A stretch of 64,000 nt of DNA from Methylococcus sp. Mc7 (GTDB lineage Bacteria > Pseudomonadota > Gammaproteobacteria > Methylococcales > Methylococcaceae): positions 2,884,501 to 2,948,500 of the forward strand of contig NZ_CP079095.1 in NCBI RefSeq assembly GCF_019285515.1, read 5' to 3'. The position numbers were made by a program, and so were the translations under genes. Below the pieces are notes generated by a model. The model searched no databases. It was given only the letters and a program-made list of their open reading frames with translations, and was not told where the DNA came from. Position 1 is the first letter of the stretch. Every line of letters begins with the position of its first letter. Shown one piece after another: positions 9,221 to 18,805 of this stretch.

Positions 9221-10060
9221 ATGCGTTTGACCCCCCAAGAATTCCTGGACTGGGACCGCAAGAAGATCACCCTGCTCGGCATGTCCGGTACCGGCAAGAC
9301 CACGCTGGCCAACAGGCTGCCGAAGCGGACCTGGTTCCATTATTCCGGCGACTACCGGATCGGCACCCGCTATCTGGACGAGCCGATCCTGGACAACATC
9401 AAGCGCCAGGCGATGGACGTGCCGTTCCTGCGCGATCTGCTGATGTCGGATTCGATCTACATCTGCAGCAACATCACCGTGGACAATCTGGCGCCGATCT
9501 CGTCCTTCCTGGGCAAGCTCGGCGATCCGGCCAAGGGCGGGCTGCCGTTGAAGGAGTTCAAGCGGCGCCAGGCGCTGCACCGGCAGGCCGAGATCGCGGC
9601 GATGCGGGACGTGCCGGAATTCATCGACAAGGTGCGCGAGATTTACGGCTACCAGCATTTCATCAACGACGCCGGCGGCAGCGTGTGCGAACTGGACGAC
9701 TCGGAAACCCTGGAAGTGCTGGCGGAAAACACCCTCATCCTCTACATCCGCACCAGCCCGGAACTGGAGCAGATGCTGGTCGAGCGCGCCGCGCGCGATC
9801 CCAAGCCGCTGTACTACCGGGAGGCTTTCCTGGACGAACACCTGCCGGCTTTCCTGAAGGAAAAGGGCTACCCTTCGGTCGACGCGATGCCGCCGGACGA
9901 ATTCGTGAGCTGGGTGTTTCCTTGCCTGTTCAAATCGCGGTTGCCGCGCTACCAGGCCATCGCGGACCGGTACGGCTATACGGTGGACGTCGCGGACGTC
10001 GCCCGGGTACGGGACGAGAGCGATTTCCTGAGGCTCGTGGCTTCGGTCCTGGGCGGCTGA
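9221..10060 (+). CDS. P-loop ATPase/kinase-like protein of unknown function
   Basis: A 279-residue soluble protein with a clear Walker A motif, GMSGTGKTT, at residues 20-28. Further on are a Walker-B-like hydrophobic strand (NTLILYIRT) and a lid-like arginine-rich segment, giving the general look of shikimate- or adenylate-kinase-type P-loop enzymes. No specific substrate-binding signature is recognisable. It is placed 13 bases before the homoserine acyltransferase gene and is probably co-transcribed with it. A link to methionine metabolism or its control is an inference from this position only. Confidence 0.7.
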   Translation: MRLTPQEFLDWDRKKITLLGMSGTGKTTLANRLPKRTWFHYSGDYRIGTRYLDEPILDNIKRQAMDVPFLRDLLMSDSIYICSNITVDNLAPISSFLGKLGDPAKGGLPLKEFKRRQALHRQAEIAAMRDVPEFIDKVREIYGYQHFINDAGGSVCELDDSETLEVLAENTLILYIRTSPELEQMLVERAARDPKPLYYREAFLDEHLPAFLKEKGYPSVDAMPPDEFVSWVFPCLFKSRLPRYQAIADRYGYTVDVADVARVRDESDFLRLVASVLGG

Positions 10061-10073
10061 AGGAGGGATTGCC

Positions 10074-11141
10074 ATGCCTCTGGTCGCACATACCGATCTG
10101 CCCACCTTCCAGCGCCTGCGGGAGGAAGGCCAGGACGTCCTGAGCGTCGAGCGGGCCGCCCATCAGGACATCCGGGAGATGCACATCGGCCTCCTGAACA
10201 TGATGCCGGATGCCGCCCTGGAAGCCACCGAGCGGCAGTTCTTCCGCCTGGTCGGCGGTGCCAATCCGATCGTGCAGTTCCACATGCACCCGTTCACCAT
10301 CGAGGGCTTGCCGCGGGGCGAACAGGCGGCGGAGCACATCGCCCGCTATTACGAGAGCTTCGACCGCATCCGCGAGGAGGGCCTCGACGGCCTGATCGTG
10401 AGCGGGGCCAACGTCACCCAGCCGCATCTGCAGCAGGAAGCCTTCTGGCAGCCGCTGACCGAGGTGTTCGACTGGGCGCGCGCCAACGTCACTTCGATCC
10501 TGTGCTCGTGCCTCGCCACCCACGCCCTGTTCCAGTACGGCCACGGCGTGGAGCGCACCCATCTCGGCTTCAAGCGCTGGGGCGTGTATTCGCACCGGGT
10601 GGTCGAGCCGCTGCATCCGCTGGTGGCGGACATCAACACCCGCTTCGACGTGCCCCATTCGCGCTACAACGAAATCTTCCGCGAGGACATGGAGGCCGCG
10701 GGGTTGCGGGTCCTGGTCGAGAGCGAGGAGGCCGGGGTGCATCTCGCGGTGAGCCCGGACCTGTTCCGCGTCGTCTACTTCCAGGCCCATCCGGAATACG
10801 ACACCGTGAGTCTCCTCAAGGAATACAAGCGCGAGATCCTGCGCTACTTTTCCGGCGAGCGCGAGGATTACCCGCCGTTCCCGGAACACTATTTCTCGCT
10901 GGAGGTGGGTGCAGCGCTCAATGACTACGGGCAGGCCCTGCGCAGCGCCCGCCGGTCGGGCAAGGCGCCGCCGGAATTCCCGGAGGAATTCGTGCTGCGG
11001 CACCTGGACAATACCTGGCGCGATACCGCCAAGGCGGTGTTCAACAACTGGCTCGGCAAGATCTATCAGATCACCGACCAGGACCGCCGCAAACCCTTCA
11101 TGGCTCACGTCGATCCGGACAATCCGCTGGGACTGGCATAG
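10074..11141 (+). CDS. metA: MetA-family homoserine O-acyltransferase (likely succinyl)
   Basis: A 355-residue enzyme of the MetA family, which has the class-I glutamine-amidotransferase fold. It activates homoserine by acylation for methionine synthesis. IGLLNMMPD and the nucleophile region ILCSCLATHALFQYG (cysteine about 144) are clear, as is the FQAHPEYD block that supplies histidine and glutamate. The protein is longer than the usual 300-310-residue MetA, with an extra C-terminal part. This longer form matches the MetAS group, annotated as succinyl-transferring; acyl specificity (succinyl or acetyl) needs assay. It ends inside the convergent symporter gene, with a 44-base tail-to-tail overlap. 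Confidence 0.9.
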   Translation: MPLVAHTDLPTFQRLREEGQDVLSVERAAHQDIREMHIGLLNMMPDAALEATERQFFRLVGGANPIVQFHMHPFTIEGLPRGEQAAEHIARYYESFDRIREEGLDGLIVSGANVTQPHLQQEAFWQPLTEVFDWARANVTSILCSCLATHALFQYGHGVERTHLGFKRWGVYSHRVVEPLHPLVADINTRFDVPHSRYNEIFREDMEAAGLRVLVESEEAGVHLAVSPDLFRVVYFQAHPEYDTVSLLKEYKREILRYFSGEREDYPPFPEHYFSLEVGAALNDYGQALRSARRSGKAPPEFPEEFVLRHLDNTWRDTAKAVFNNWLGKIYQITDQDRRKPFMAHVDPDNPLGLA

Positions 11142-12102
11142 CGGCGTCGAATCCGTGCCCCATGGCCGGTAAGTGTTGGTGCGTGCGCAGCCGCCACCAG
11201 CCCGCCAGCAGGCTGCCGATGATGGAATGGAAGCTCGCGGAGATCGCCGAAGGGATGGGCGCCAGCGCCATGCTGGCGAAATTGGCCTTGGCCAGCACGG
11301 TGGCGAGTCCCGAGTTCTGCATGCCGACCTCGATGGCGATGGTGCGGACCACCGCATCGCGGTAGCCGAGGACCCTGGCGAAGACGTAGCCCAGCCCGAA
11401 TCCGCCGACGTGCAGCAGCGCCACGGCGCCGAACAGTTTGAGCGCGGTGGCCTTGATGGTTTCGGCGTTCGCGCCGATGATGCTCGCGCAGATGAAGGCG
11501 ATGAAGATCACCGACACCAGCGGCGTCATTGGGCCGACCGCACGCACCAGCCGCGGCGCATAGCGGTTCAGCAGCAGGCCGGCGGTGACGGGCATGACGA
11601 TCACCTGCAGGGTGTTCAGGAAGATGCCCCAGCCGTCCACCGGCGTGTAGGCGCCCGCCAGGAACTTGACAAGGAGGGGCGTCATCACCACCGCGGTGAA
11701 GGTCGACACCATGGTCAGCAGCACGGACAGCGCCACGTCGGCGCGGGCGATGTAGCTCACCACGTTGGAAGCCGTGCCGCAGGGGCAGCACGACACCAGG
11801 ATGAGCCCTACCGCCAGTTCCGGTTCGAGCGCCAATCCATGCGCGATCGACCAGCCGAGGAACGGCATGATGCCGAAATGCGCGACCGTGCCGGCGATGA
11901 TGATCCGCGGCATCTTCGCCACCCGGCGGAAGTCGTCGAAAGTGAGCGTGATGCCCATGCCGAGCATGATGACCGACAATCCCCAGACGATCATCGGCCC
12001 GGTGAACCAGGTGAACCAGGCGGGGAAATACAGCGCCAGCCCCGAGCACAGCAGCACCCAGACCGGAAACAGGTTCGCCAATGAATTGCAGATTCGAAGC
12101 AT
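11098..12102 (-). CDS. bile acid:sodium symporter family transporter
   Basis: A 334-residue inner-membrane protein with about ten hydrophobic segments, of the BASS/SBF family. Typical features are the GLALEPELAVGLILVSCCPCGTAS-type stretch (a family hallmark between two halves of the fold) and the later EVGMQNSGLAT motif in the sodium- and substrate-binding crossover. Bacterial members carry organic anions such as bile acids, pantoate or keto acids with sodium; the substrate here is unknown. The hydrophobic part ends near residue 305; the last 30 residues are hydrophilic and encoded across the 3' end of metA. Confidence 0.88.
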   Translation of the reverse strand: MLRICNSLANLFPVWVLLCSGLALYFPAWFTWFTGPMIVWGLSVIMLGMGITLTFDDFRRVAKMPRIIIAGTVAHFGIMPFLGWSIAHGLALEPELAVGLILVSCCPCGTASNVVSYIARADVALSVLLTMVSTFTAVVMTPLLVKFLAGAYTPVDGWGIFLNTLQVIVMPVTAGLLLNRYAPRLVRAVGPMTPLVSVIFIAFICASIIGANAETIKATALKLFGAVALLHVGGFGLGYVFARVLGYRDAVVRTIAIEVGMQNSGLATVLAKANFASMALAPIPSAISASFHSIIGSLLAGWWRLRTHQHLPAMGHGFDAAMPVPADCPDRREP

Positions 12103-12397
12103 CGTCGGAAGCCGTGGAAGAGAAACCGCGAAGTGTACAAGTTATCGCCGCTGCTTGTACCGGATACACCGAAACCAATGACGCGGCGCTCCCTCTCCCT
12201 CTGGGACAAATCTGCCGGGAGCAGATTTCACGCGGCACATCCCTATGCCGCCCCCTTCGGGCGCTACGCGTGCAAATCGGCTTTCCTGCCGATTTGTGCA
12301 TTGACCCGAAGGGTGCCGGGCAGGAGAGCCCGGCATGATTGGGCCGGGGTGAGGGCAATCGATCCTGGCCTGCCCAACAAAGTCCTGGGACAAGAAC
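12103..12397. repeat. intergenic region with two hairpins
   Basis: This 295-bp gap before the L,D-transpeptidase gene has no credible gene. It holds two clear inverted repeats. One is CAAATCGGC/GCCGATTTG at 12273-12281 and 12288-12296, with a TTTCCT loop. The other is TGCCGGGC/GCCCGGCA at 12314-12321 and 12328-12335, with an AGGAGA loop. The same loop sequences recur in the hairpin cluster at 38.9-39.3 kb. Neither hairpin is followed by a T-run, so they do not look like terminators. Confidence 0.55.
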
Positions 12398-12904
12398 ATG
12401 ACCGCGCCCGAGAACGCCACCGACTTCCTGCGCATCAGCGTGCCGCGGCAATGTCTGGAGTTGATCGAAGCGGGGAAGGTGGTGGCCCGCTACCGCGTGT
12501 CGACGGCGAAGAACGGCGTGGGCGAAAAGCGCGGCTCGGAATGTACACCGCGCGGCTGGCACCGGGTCCGCGCCAAGATTGGTGCGGGCCTTCCGCCGGG
12601 GGCCGTCCTGGTCGGGCGCCGGCCCACCGGGGAGATCTATACGCCCGAACTCGCCGCCCGCCATCCCGGCCGCGACTGGATTCTGAGCCGCATCCTCTGG
12701 CTGGGTGGCCTTCAGCCCGGCTTCAACCGCTACGGCGAAGTCGATACCGCCTGGCGCTACATCTACATCCACGGCAGCCCGGACACCGGCGTCGACGGCA
12801 CGCCCCGGTCCCATGGCTGCATCCGCCTCACCTCCGCCGACGTCATCGACCTGTTCGACCGGGTTTCCGCGGGAGCGCTGGTTTATGTCGATGCAGGACC
12901 GTAG
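12398..12904 (+). CDS. L,D-transpeptidase (YkuD) catalytic domain protein
   Basis: A 168-residue protein that is essentially one YkuD domain. The catalytic block YIHGSPDTGVDGTPRSHGCI contains the conserved histidine and the SHGC nucleophile cysteine with its usual spacing. Such enzymes make 3-3 peptidoglycan cross-links or attach proteins to the wall in the periplasm. Unusually, no signal peptide or membrane anchor can be seen, and no upstream ATG adds one. Either export uses another route or the protein acts inside the cell. REP hairpins begin immediately at its stop codon. Confidence 0.85.
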   Translation: MTAPENATDFLRISVPRQCLELIEAGKVVARYRVSTAKNGVGEKRGSECTPRGWHRVRAKIGAGLPPGAVLVGRRPTGEIYTPELAARHPGRDWILSRILWLGGLQPGFNRYGEVDTAWRYIYIHGSPDTGVDGTPRSHGCIRLTSADVIDLFDRVSAGALVYVDAGP

Positions 12905-13089
12905 GGCAGATGCCGTTTCGGGTTGGCGGAACCCGGAAGAGCCGGTTCCGCCCTACGGCAGCGGATGTAGGGCGGATGCCGTAAGGCGATCCGCCGACCA
13001 AGCCCCGAACAACCCACGAGCTTTGGAAATCGGCCGGCACACGGGCTGTTTCGACATGGCGGAACCCGAAAAAGCCGGTTCCACCCTAC
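12901..13089. repeat. REP/BIME cluster, left of the RAYT gene
   Basis: Two related hairpin types occur. Type A reads GTAG, then a GGCGGAT/ATCCGCC stem with an inner GCC-GTAA-GGC, at 12967-12995. Type B is inverted: a GGCGGAACC/GGTTCCGCC stem ending in CTAC (the reverse of GTAG), at 12926-12957 and, with one changed base, at 13058-13089. A 5' GTAG head on a short imperfect palindrome is the mark of REP elements recognised by RAYT transposases. The left copy begins at the stop codon of the L,D-transpeptidase gene. Confidence 0.8.
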
Positions 13090-13622
13090 GGGGGTTCCCC
13101 CTTGGGGCCGAAGTTTTCGGGCGCCCTTCCGGCCCAGTCGGACGGCAGGAGGCCGAAGCGGACGTAGCGGTGGAAGGACGAATAAGGCCAATCCGCCAGC
13201 CGCCCGACCAACCCATGTTTCATGGGATTCCAGTGCTCGTAATCCACGTGGCGGGCGTAATCCTCGTCATCGCGAATGGCGTGTTCCCAGAAACGCCGTT
13301 GCCACACGCCCCGCTCGCCCTTGGCGATCCGTACCTTCGACCGATGTTCGGTTTGCGGAACCGCCCGGACGACACGAATCTTGATGGCTTTCCAGCGGTT
13401 GGAAAAATCGTCGTCGCCGGGCGGCAAAGTCCAGACGCAGTGCATGTGGTCGGGCAAAACCACCCAGGCGTCGGCATGGAACGGACGCTCCCGGCGCGTC
13501 AGCCGCACAGCCTCTCGCAAGGCGTCGATGTGCCGGACCAGCGTATCCGCTCGCCGGTCCAGCAGATTTACCGTAAAGAAGTAGGTTCCCCCAGGAACCC
13601 GAAACCGCCGGTAGTCCGGCAT
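13086..13622 (-). CDS. REP-associated tyrosine transposase (RAYT, Y1/HUH type)
   Basis: A 178-residue single-strand transposase of the IS200/IS605-related REP-associated class. It opens with DYRRFRVPGGTYFFTVNLLDRR, typical of the family. It has the metal-binding HUH motif in LPDHMHCVW and the tyrosine region DYARHVDYEHWNPMKHGLV (shown here in parts), which carries the nucleophile tyrosine. Length and order match an intact enzyme. REP hairpins lie on both sides, and the stop codon (TAG, 13086-13088 on the reverse strand) is formed by the GTAG head of the flanking type-B REP. The protein is expected to bind and cut these REPs and so spread them through the genome. Confidence 0.92.
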   Translation of the reverse strand: MPDYRRFRVPGGTYFFTVNLLDRRADTLVRHIDALREAVRLTRRERPFHADAWVVLPDHMHCVWTLPPGDDDFSNRWKAIKIRVVRAVPQTEHRSKVRIAKGERGVWQRRFWEHAIRDDEDYARHVDYEHWNPMKHGLVGRLADWPYSSFHRYVRFGLLPSDWAGRAPENFGPKGEPP

Positions 13623-13640
13623 ACCGCCTCCCGTAACACT

Positions 13641-13829
13641 GTAGGGCGGATGCCGTAAGGCGATCCGCCAAATCCCCGGCGATCGGCCGACCCCCCGGCG
13701 AATCCCAAACCGCCCCGCAAGCCAGGCGAATTGTAAACCCGCCGGCGCGAATACCGTTCCCGGACGGCGGAACCCGGACGAGCCGGTTCCGCGGACACAT
13801 CGTAGAGGGAATGCCGAAGGCGATCCGCC
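13641..13829. repeat. REP cluster, right of the RAYT gene
   Basis: A type-A REP (GTAG plus GGCGGAT/ATCCGCC stem) at 13641-13669 is identical over 29 bases to the copy at 12967-12995. An inverted type-B hairpin at about 13766-13792 has lost its CTAC end, and a degenerate type A (GTAGAGGGAAT...) is at 13802-13829. The region lies between the RAYT start and the stop of the thaumatin-like gene and contains no gene of its own. Confidence 0.75.
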
Positions 13830-13856
13830 AAATCCTTGAACCGATTCCGCCGACGA

Positions 13857-15533
13857 TTATTGCGGTGGCCAGGGCTGCTGGTTGTTGGTCACGCCCCATG
13901 GACCGGTGCAGACGTTGCCCATGTTCTGCAGCGGCGGGGCGCAGCAGCCCGGCGTGACGGCGTCGGTGTAGGGCTGATTTTCGTCGATCGTTATCAGGCA
14001 CTCGTTGGTCCCGGTTGTCTGGGCGGTCACCGTCGAAATCTCATAGGTCTCGATGCCTTCGCCGTAGACCGGCGGCGCCTGCGACAAGACGCACTGGTCG
14101 GAAATCATGAACTGGGCGCCGGAGTTGTCCGGATTCTGCGGCGGACCCTTCTGGACCGGCAGGTTTTCCGAAGTCCAATACCAGTTGTTCACCTGCAAGC
14201 CGAGGCCGGGGTAGGCGGAATAATCGCCCTGGAGGGTAACCGAGCCGCCTCCGGGCTGGACGACCTGCTGTCCGCCGGAGGTGAAGATGCTCACGGTGTT
14301 GCCGTTGGAGCAGGGAGAGCTCTGGCTCAGGTTGTTCCGGACCGTGATCTTGTTCTGGGTGGCCTCGGCCTGGCTCAGTGCCGGCAGTTGATTGGTACCC
14401 GGACAAAGCGTGACGACGTAGCCGGTGCCGGCCGGGCAGGCGACCTGCTTGTCGTCTTCGGGATATTGATAGGCGTCGGGGCAGGATACGTCCGTACAGC
14501 TCAGGCTCGAGCCGCCTTGCGGGAAGGTGCAGCCGGCATCGCTGCTCATGGTCACGCCGATCGGAACGTTGAAAAATATGTTCGCGGTCGCGGTCACGCA
14601 GTCGTTGGGATCGGCACCGGGAGCGCTGCACAAGGTGGGCGGCGAGTTCGGGCCCGAGCCGTAATTCGTGCTGAGATCGACGAAATCCTGGGTTTTCGAG
14701 GTGCCTCCGTTCGGGGTGATCTCGAAAGTCGTGCCGAAGGTCTTGTCGTAATTCATCTGTGAGCCGCAGCACGGGGTCGTGGACGTGGTGGTGCACTGTC
14801 CCGCCGCCGCGTTCGTCGGCTGGCAAAAGGCCGCGTAAACCAGGTTGTCGTTGCCGGGAGGGTTGTTGGAAGTGTTGTTCATCCACATGTAGCCCATCCG
14901 CTGCCCCGCGGCCCGTATATCCGCCCAGTTGCCGCATTGCACCTGGGCGCACTGGGCATCGGTGGTGATCGGCGCGAACAGGAAGGTGTTGGGCGTGTTC
15001 TGGCCCAAACCCCCGCCGGCGGCGGTCGGATAAAAGGTGCTGTCATACGGCTGCAGCGTCGTGCCGTTGATCGTGCTGCTGGTGGGCGACATGATCTTTA
15101 TCGGCGTGTTGCAGTTGTTGTAGAGCGTGAGTTGCCCCGGTACCGGCTCGGGCGGGGTTCCCGCCACCATGCCGCGCACTTCGGCCACCGTTTGCCGGAC
15201 CTCTTGCTCCAACGGCGACGGGGTGCCGGATTCTGTGTCGCCGATCGCGGGGCAGCCTTCGGCCGATAGCTTCAGGGCCGCGTGATAACCCTTCTTGTAG
15301 GCATCTTCACAGGCCTTTCGGAGGCGCTCGTTCCTGGCCGGATCCTGTCCCTTGGCCAAGGCGGCCTCGGCGTTCAGGCGGCAGTGAAAGTAATCACCGA
15401 GATGCCGGTAGAGTTTCACCTGACATTGCGTTTGCCGCGAGTGCGCCGGTGTTTGAGCCACCGGAATGAGCAGCAGCAGGCCGTAGACCGTGGGGCGAAG
15501 GCTGGCACGGCACAGGTTCAGGATGCGTTTCAC
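13857..15533 (-). CDS. secreted thaumatin-like protein
   Basis: A 558-residue protein with an N-terminal signal peptide (about residues 1-31, ending near AHS). A cysteine-containing helical region (35-115) follows. The rest resembles the thaumatin fold: [13 protein letters not shown] near the start, a cysteine-rich centre, and the diagnostic [11 protein letters not shown] followed by [14 protein letters not shown] near 350-375, which matches the REDDD-cleft end of plant thaumatin and osmotin. About twenty cysteines suggest an extracytoplasmic, disulphide-bonded protein. Roughly 180 residues beyond this point, ending in a PPQ tail, have no counterpart in the small plant proteins. Thaumatin-like proteins may bind or cut beta-glucans; no function is proven for bacterial members. 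The gene stands alone, divergent from dctA. Confidence 0.72.
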   Translation of the reverse strand: MKRILNLCRASLRPTVYGLLLLIPVAQTPAHSRQTQCQVKLYRHLGDYFHCRLNAEAALAKGQDPARNERLRKACEDAYKKGYHAALKLSAEGCPAIGDTESGTPSPLEQEVRQTVAEVRGMVAGTPPEPVPGQLTLYNNCNTPIKIMSPTSSTINGTTLQPYDSTFYPTAAGGGLGQNTPNTFLFAPITTDAQCAQVQCGNWADIRAAGQRMGYMWMNNTSNNPPGNDNLVYAAFCQPTNAAAGQCTTTSTTPCCGSQMNYDKTFGTTFEITPNGGTSKTQDFVDLSTNYGSGPNSPPTLCSAPGADPNDCVTATANIFFNVPIGVTMSSDAGCTFPQGGSSLSCTDVSCPDAYQYPEDDKQVACPAGTGYVVTLCPGTNQLPALSQAEATQNKITVRNNLSQSSPCSNGNTVSIFTSGGQQVVQPGGGSVTLQGDYSAYPGLGLQVNNWYWTSENLPVQKGPPQNPDNSGAQFMISDQCVLSQAPPVYGEGIETYEISTVTAQTTGTNECLITIDENQPYTDAVTPGCCAPPLQNMGNVCTGPWGVTNNQQPWPPQ

Positions 15534-15831
15534 GGGCGATCTCTCCCAGGTGTTGTTATTCGGAATCCAATCATCCGCTCATTTGTCCCAATCACGGAAG
15601 GACCGCGCCATCGCCGACGTGGCGGCTGATCGCCGGGGCGGAGAAACCGGAGACCGATCCTATTGTCGTCCCGCCGGGCGTAACGGTCTATCTTGGGGTT
15701 GGAAAAAACTCGGTATCCAAACGGTCGTAAAGGAGGGCCGTTACCCTCCCCGTTGCGGCCGACTGTCATGCCGGCGGCTGAACGGCTCCGGCCGCTCGGG
15801 TATGCTTACCCCTTTGGGCAGGGGATGGCGG
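15534..15831. other. divergent intergenic region
   Basis: This 298-bp gap between the divergent thaumatin-like and symporter genes should hold the promoters of both. I see no convincing -35/-10 pair. A short imperfect inverted repeat with AACGG and CCGTT arms lies near 15719-15742. Confidence 0.4.
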
Positions 15832-17256
15832 ATGGCCGGGCGGCGCATATTCAAGGAACTCTACGTCCAGGTGATCCTGGCGGTGATCGTCGGGGTGGCG
15901 CTGGGCGCCCTCTGGCCGGAGCTGGGGGTGAAGCTGAAGCCTCTGGGCGACGGTTTCGTCAAGCTCATCAAGATGATGATCGCGCCGATCGTGTTCGTGA
16001 CGGTGACGCTTGGCATCGGCAAGGTCGGCGATTTGCGCAAGGTCGGCAGCGTCGGGCTGAAGGCATTGATCTACTTCGAGGGGCTGACGACCGTGGCGCT
16101 GGTGATCGGCCTGGTCGTGGTCAACGTCCTGCAGCCGGGGGCGGGCATCCACGCCGACCCCAAGACCCTGGACGCCGCGGCGCTGAACCCATACACCGGC
16201 GGCGCCAAGACCCTGAACGGCGTGGACTTCGTGCTGAACATCATCCCCGCCAGCGCGGTCGACGCCTTCGCCAAGGGCGACATCCTGCAGGTGCTGCTGG
16301 TCTCGGTGCTGTTCGGCGTCGCCATGAGCAGGCAGGGCGAGCGCGGCAAGCTGGTGCTGGATTTCCTGGAACGGGTGTCGGAAGCCTTGTTCGCCACCAT
16401 CGGCCTCATCATGCGGGCGGCGCCGGTAGGCGCTTTGGGGGCGATGGCGTTCACCATCGGCAAATACGGACCGGACACCCTGCTGTCGCTGGGCAAGCTG
16501 ATGGGCGGGGTCTATCTGACCTGCGTCTCCTTCGTGGTCCTGGTGCTGGGGGCCGTGGCGCGGCTCGCGGGCTTCAGCCTGTGGCGGCTGCTGGGGCTCA
16601 TCAAGGAGGAGCTGTGGCTGGTGTTGGGCACTTCTTCATCGGAAGCCGCCTTGCCGCGGCTCATGGAAAAACTGGAAGGCGCGGGATGCCCGCGTCCGAT
16701 CGTCGGGCTGGTGGTGCCGACCGGCTATTCCTTCAACCTGGACGGGACGGCGATCTACCTGACGATGGCGGCGGTGTTCGTGGCCCAGGCGACGGACACG
16801 CCGCTGACCCTCGGCCACCAGCTCACCCTGCTGGCGGTGCTGCTGTTGACCTCCAAAGGCGCGGCGGCCGTGACCGGGGCGGGCTTCATCACCCTCGCCG
16901 CCACGCTGTCCTCGCTGGACGTGGTGCCGGTCGCGGGGCTGGCGCTGCTGCTCGGGGTGGACCGGTTCATGTCGGAGGCGCGGGCGATCACCAACCTGAT
17001 CGGCAACGCCGTCGCCACGCTGGCCGTCACCCGCTGGGAGCGGGCGGTCGAAGACACCGGGAGCAGTGTCTGGACGCCGCGATCAGTGCTTGCCCCGCGT
17101 GCCTCGCCAGATCGCGACCAGCAGCCAGGTCGCCATGGCGCTGGCGCCGACGTAGCCCAGCAGCCCGAACGCCGGCAGTCCCCACAGGGTCGGGCCGCCC
17201 TGCACCGTCATCACGATGGCCGAGGCGATGATCAGCGCCGAGGCGACCAGCCCTAA
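15832..17256 (+). CDS. dctA: DctA-type C4-dicarboxylate/H+ (or Na+) symporter
   Basis: An inner-membrane DAACS-family carrier. The sequence follows DctA closely: [16 protein letters not shown] near the start, [11 protein letters not shown] (the serine-rich hairpin), [20 protein letters not shown] and [20 protein letters not shown]. It takes up succinate, fumarate and malate. I chose the ATG at 15832 because an AGGGG ribosome site lies 7 bases upstream; an in-frame ATG at 15802 lacks one. The conserved part ends at about 17050. The frame then continues for some 65 codons without a stop, and these last residues (arginine- and proline-rich) are antisense to the 3' end of the convergent ubiB-like gene. 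The tail is not family-like. Confidence 0.9.
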   Translation: MAGRRIFKELYVQVILAVIVGVALGALWPELGVKLKPLGDGFVKLIKMMIAPIVFVTVTLGIGKVGDLRKVGSVGLKALIYFEGLTTVALVIGLVVVNVLQPGAGIHADPKTLDAAALNPYTGGAKTLNGVDFVLNIIPASAVDAFAKGDILQVLLVSVLFGVAMSRQGERGKLVLDFLERVSEALFATIGLIMRAAPVGALGAMAFTIGKYGPDTLLSLGKLMGGVYLTCVSFVVLVLGAVARLAGFSLWRLLGLIKEELWLVLGTSSSEAALPRLMEKLEGAGCPRPIVGLVVPTGYSFNLDGTAIYLTMAAVFVAQATDTPLTLGHQLTLLAVLLLTSKGAAAVTGAGFITLAATLSSLDVVPVAGLALLLGVDRFMSEARAITNLIGNAVATLAVTRWERAVEDTGSSVWTPRSVLAPRASPDRDQQPGRHGAGADVAQQPERRQSPQGRAALHRHHDGRGDDQRRGDQP

Positions 17257-18768
17257 GCTGAGCCAGCCCAAAGCCCGCTCCACCTGCCAGCCCAGGTGGT
17301 CGAGCCGGGCCAGGTCGATGTTGAGCTTGAGGGCGCCTTTCTGCACCGCGCGCGACACCCGCCGCAGCTCGGTCGGCAGGCCGGAGACCATGTCCATGGC
17401 GTGCAGGGCGTTGCGCCAGGCGTTGCGGCCGATCTTCTCGGGGTCGTAGCGCTCCTTCAGGCTTTTCTCGATGAAGGGCGCGGCCTGGGTAAAGATGTCG
17501 AAGTCCGGATCGTTCTGCTTGCCGATGCCGTCCAGGGCGATGAGCGCCCGGAACAGCAGGGTCAGGTCCGGCGGCAGCGCCAGCCGGTGCTGCCGCATGA
17601 GCTGGGTCAGGTCGGTCAGCATCTGGGTGAGACTCAACTGCTTCAGCGTGGCGCCGTGATAGTCGTCGATCAGGTTGTCCATGTCCGCGATCAGCAGATC
17701 GGGATCGACGTTGACCGTGCCCGCCCAGTCCAGCAGGACGTCCGCCGCCGTCTGGGCGTCCCGGCCGACGATGGCGGACAGGAGGTCGACCAATTGGTGA
17801 CGGCGCAGCTCCGGCAACCGGCCCACCATGCCGAAATCCAGGAAGGCGATGCGGTTGTCTGGCAGGTACAGCAGGTTGCCGTGGTGCGGGTCGGCGTGGA
17901 AGAAGCCGTCCAGCAGGATCATCTTGAGCATGGCGTCGGCGCCGACCCGCGCCAGGGTGCGCTGGTCCAGCCCCGCCGCACGGACGGCGTCCAGATCCAT
18001 GGCGTCGATGCCTTCGATGTAATCCAGGACGCAGACCCGCTCCCGCACGTACTGCCAGTGCACCCGCGGAATGACGATCCTGGGATCGGTCCGGAAGTTC
18101 GCCGCCAGCCGGTCGGTGTTGCGGCATTCATTGATGAAATCCAGCTCGCGGTGGATCGAAAGCCCGAATTGGCGCACGATTTCGCCGGGGCGCAGGTAAT
18201 CGAGCTCGGGGAATTCGAATTCGATCAGTTTCGCCAGCTTCGCCATCAGGCGCAGGTCCGCGTCGATGGTCTTGGTGATGCCGGGACGGCGGATCTTGAC
18301 CACCACGTCTTCGCCGGTATGCAGCCTCGCGCGGTGCACCTGGGCGATCGAGGCCGCGGCGATCGGCCGGGTGTCGAACGCCGCGAACACCTTGTCCACG
18401 GGGGCGCCCAGGTCCCTTTCGAGTTCCTGCCGCAGCGCCTCGAAGGGGAGGGGAGGCACCCGCCGCTGAAGGTGGCTCAGTTCCTCGATCCATTCCGGCG
18501 GCAGCAGGTCGACGCGGGTCGAGAGAATTTGCCCGAGCTTGATGAAGCTCGGCCCCATTTCCTCCAGCGCGCGGCGCATGCGGGCCGGCAGCGAGAGCTG
18601 CGCCTGCTCCTCGGCGTATTTCCAGGACAGGGACTTGCCGGCCTTTTCCAGAACATGGTGGATTCCCAGACGGTGCACGGCCTCGCCGAATCCGAACCGG
18701 ACCAGGACCGAGGCGATCTCGTGCAGGCGGACGAAGTCGCGGAGCGTGTTGAAGGTTTCGACGAGCAT
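17083..18768 (-). CDS. ubiB: UbiB/ABC1 atypical kinase family protein
   Basis: A 561-residue member of the UbiB/ADCK family, needed for aerobic ubiquinone synthesis. Hallmarks are the KxGQ motif in [11 protein letters not shown], the alanine-rich loop [11 protein letters not shown] in place of a normal glycine loop, the lysine in VVKIRRPG, the catalytic segment [11 protein letters not shown] and the metal-binding DFGMVG. Two hydrophobic helices at the C-terminus (about 490-550) anchor it in the inner membrane. Other ubi genes are not adjacent, so it could be a UbiB paralogue. Its 3' end overlaps the tail of dctA by 174 bases, tail to tail. Confidence 0.88.
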   Translation of the reverse strand: MLVETFNTLRDFVRLHEIASVLVRFGFGEAVHRLGIHHVLEKAGKSLSWKYAEEQAQLSLPARMRRALEEMGPSFIKLGQILSTRVDLLPPEWIEELSHLQRRVPPLPFEALRQELERDLGAPVDKVFAAFDTRPIAAASIAQVHRARLHTGEDVVVKIRRPGITKTIDADLRLMAKLAKLIEFEFPELDYLRPGEIVRQFGLSIHRELDFINECRNTDRLAANFRTDPRIVIPRVHWQYVRERVCVLDYIEGIDAMDLDAVRAAGLDQRTLARVGADAMLKMILLDGFFHADPHHGNLLYLPDNRIAFLDFGMVGRLPELRRHQLVDLLSAIVGRDAQTAADVLLDWAGTVNVDPDLLIADMDNLIDDYHGATLKQLSLTQMLTDLTQLMRQHRLALPPDLTLLFRALIALDGIGKQNDPDFDIFTQAAPFIEKSLKERYDPEKIGRNAWRNALHAMDMVSGLPTELRRVSRAVQKGALKLNIDLARLDHLGWQVERALGWLSLGLVASALIIASAIVMTVQGGPTLWGLPAFGLLGYVGASAMATWLLVAIWRGTRGKH

Positions 18769-18805
18769 GGGGTCGATGCAATGGTGCCAATCGGCGCAGT
18801 GTAGC

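Noticed and set aside
13836..14762. Forward frame antisense to the thaumatin-like gene
   Set aside because: The reverse strand encodes a signal peptide and the thaumatin motif; the forward frame has neither.
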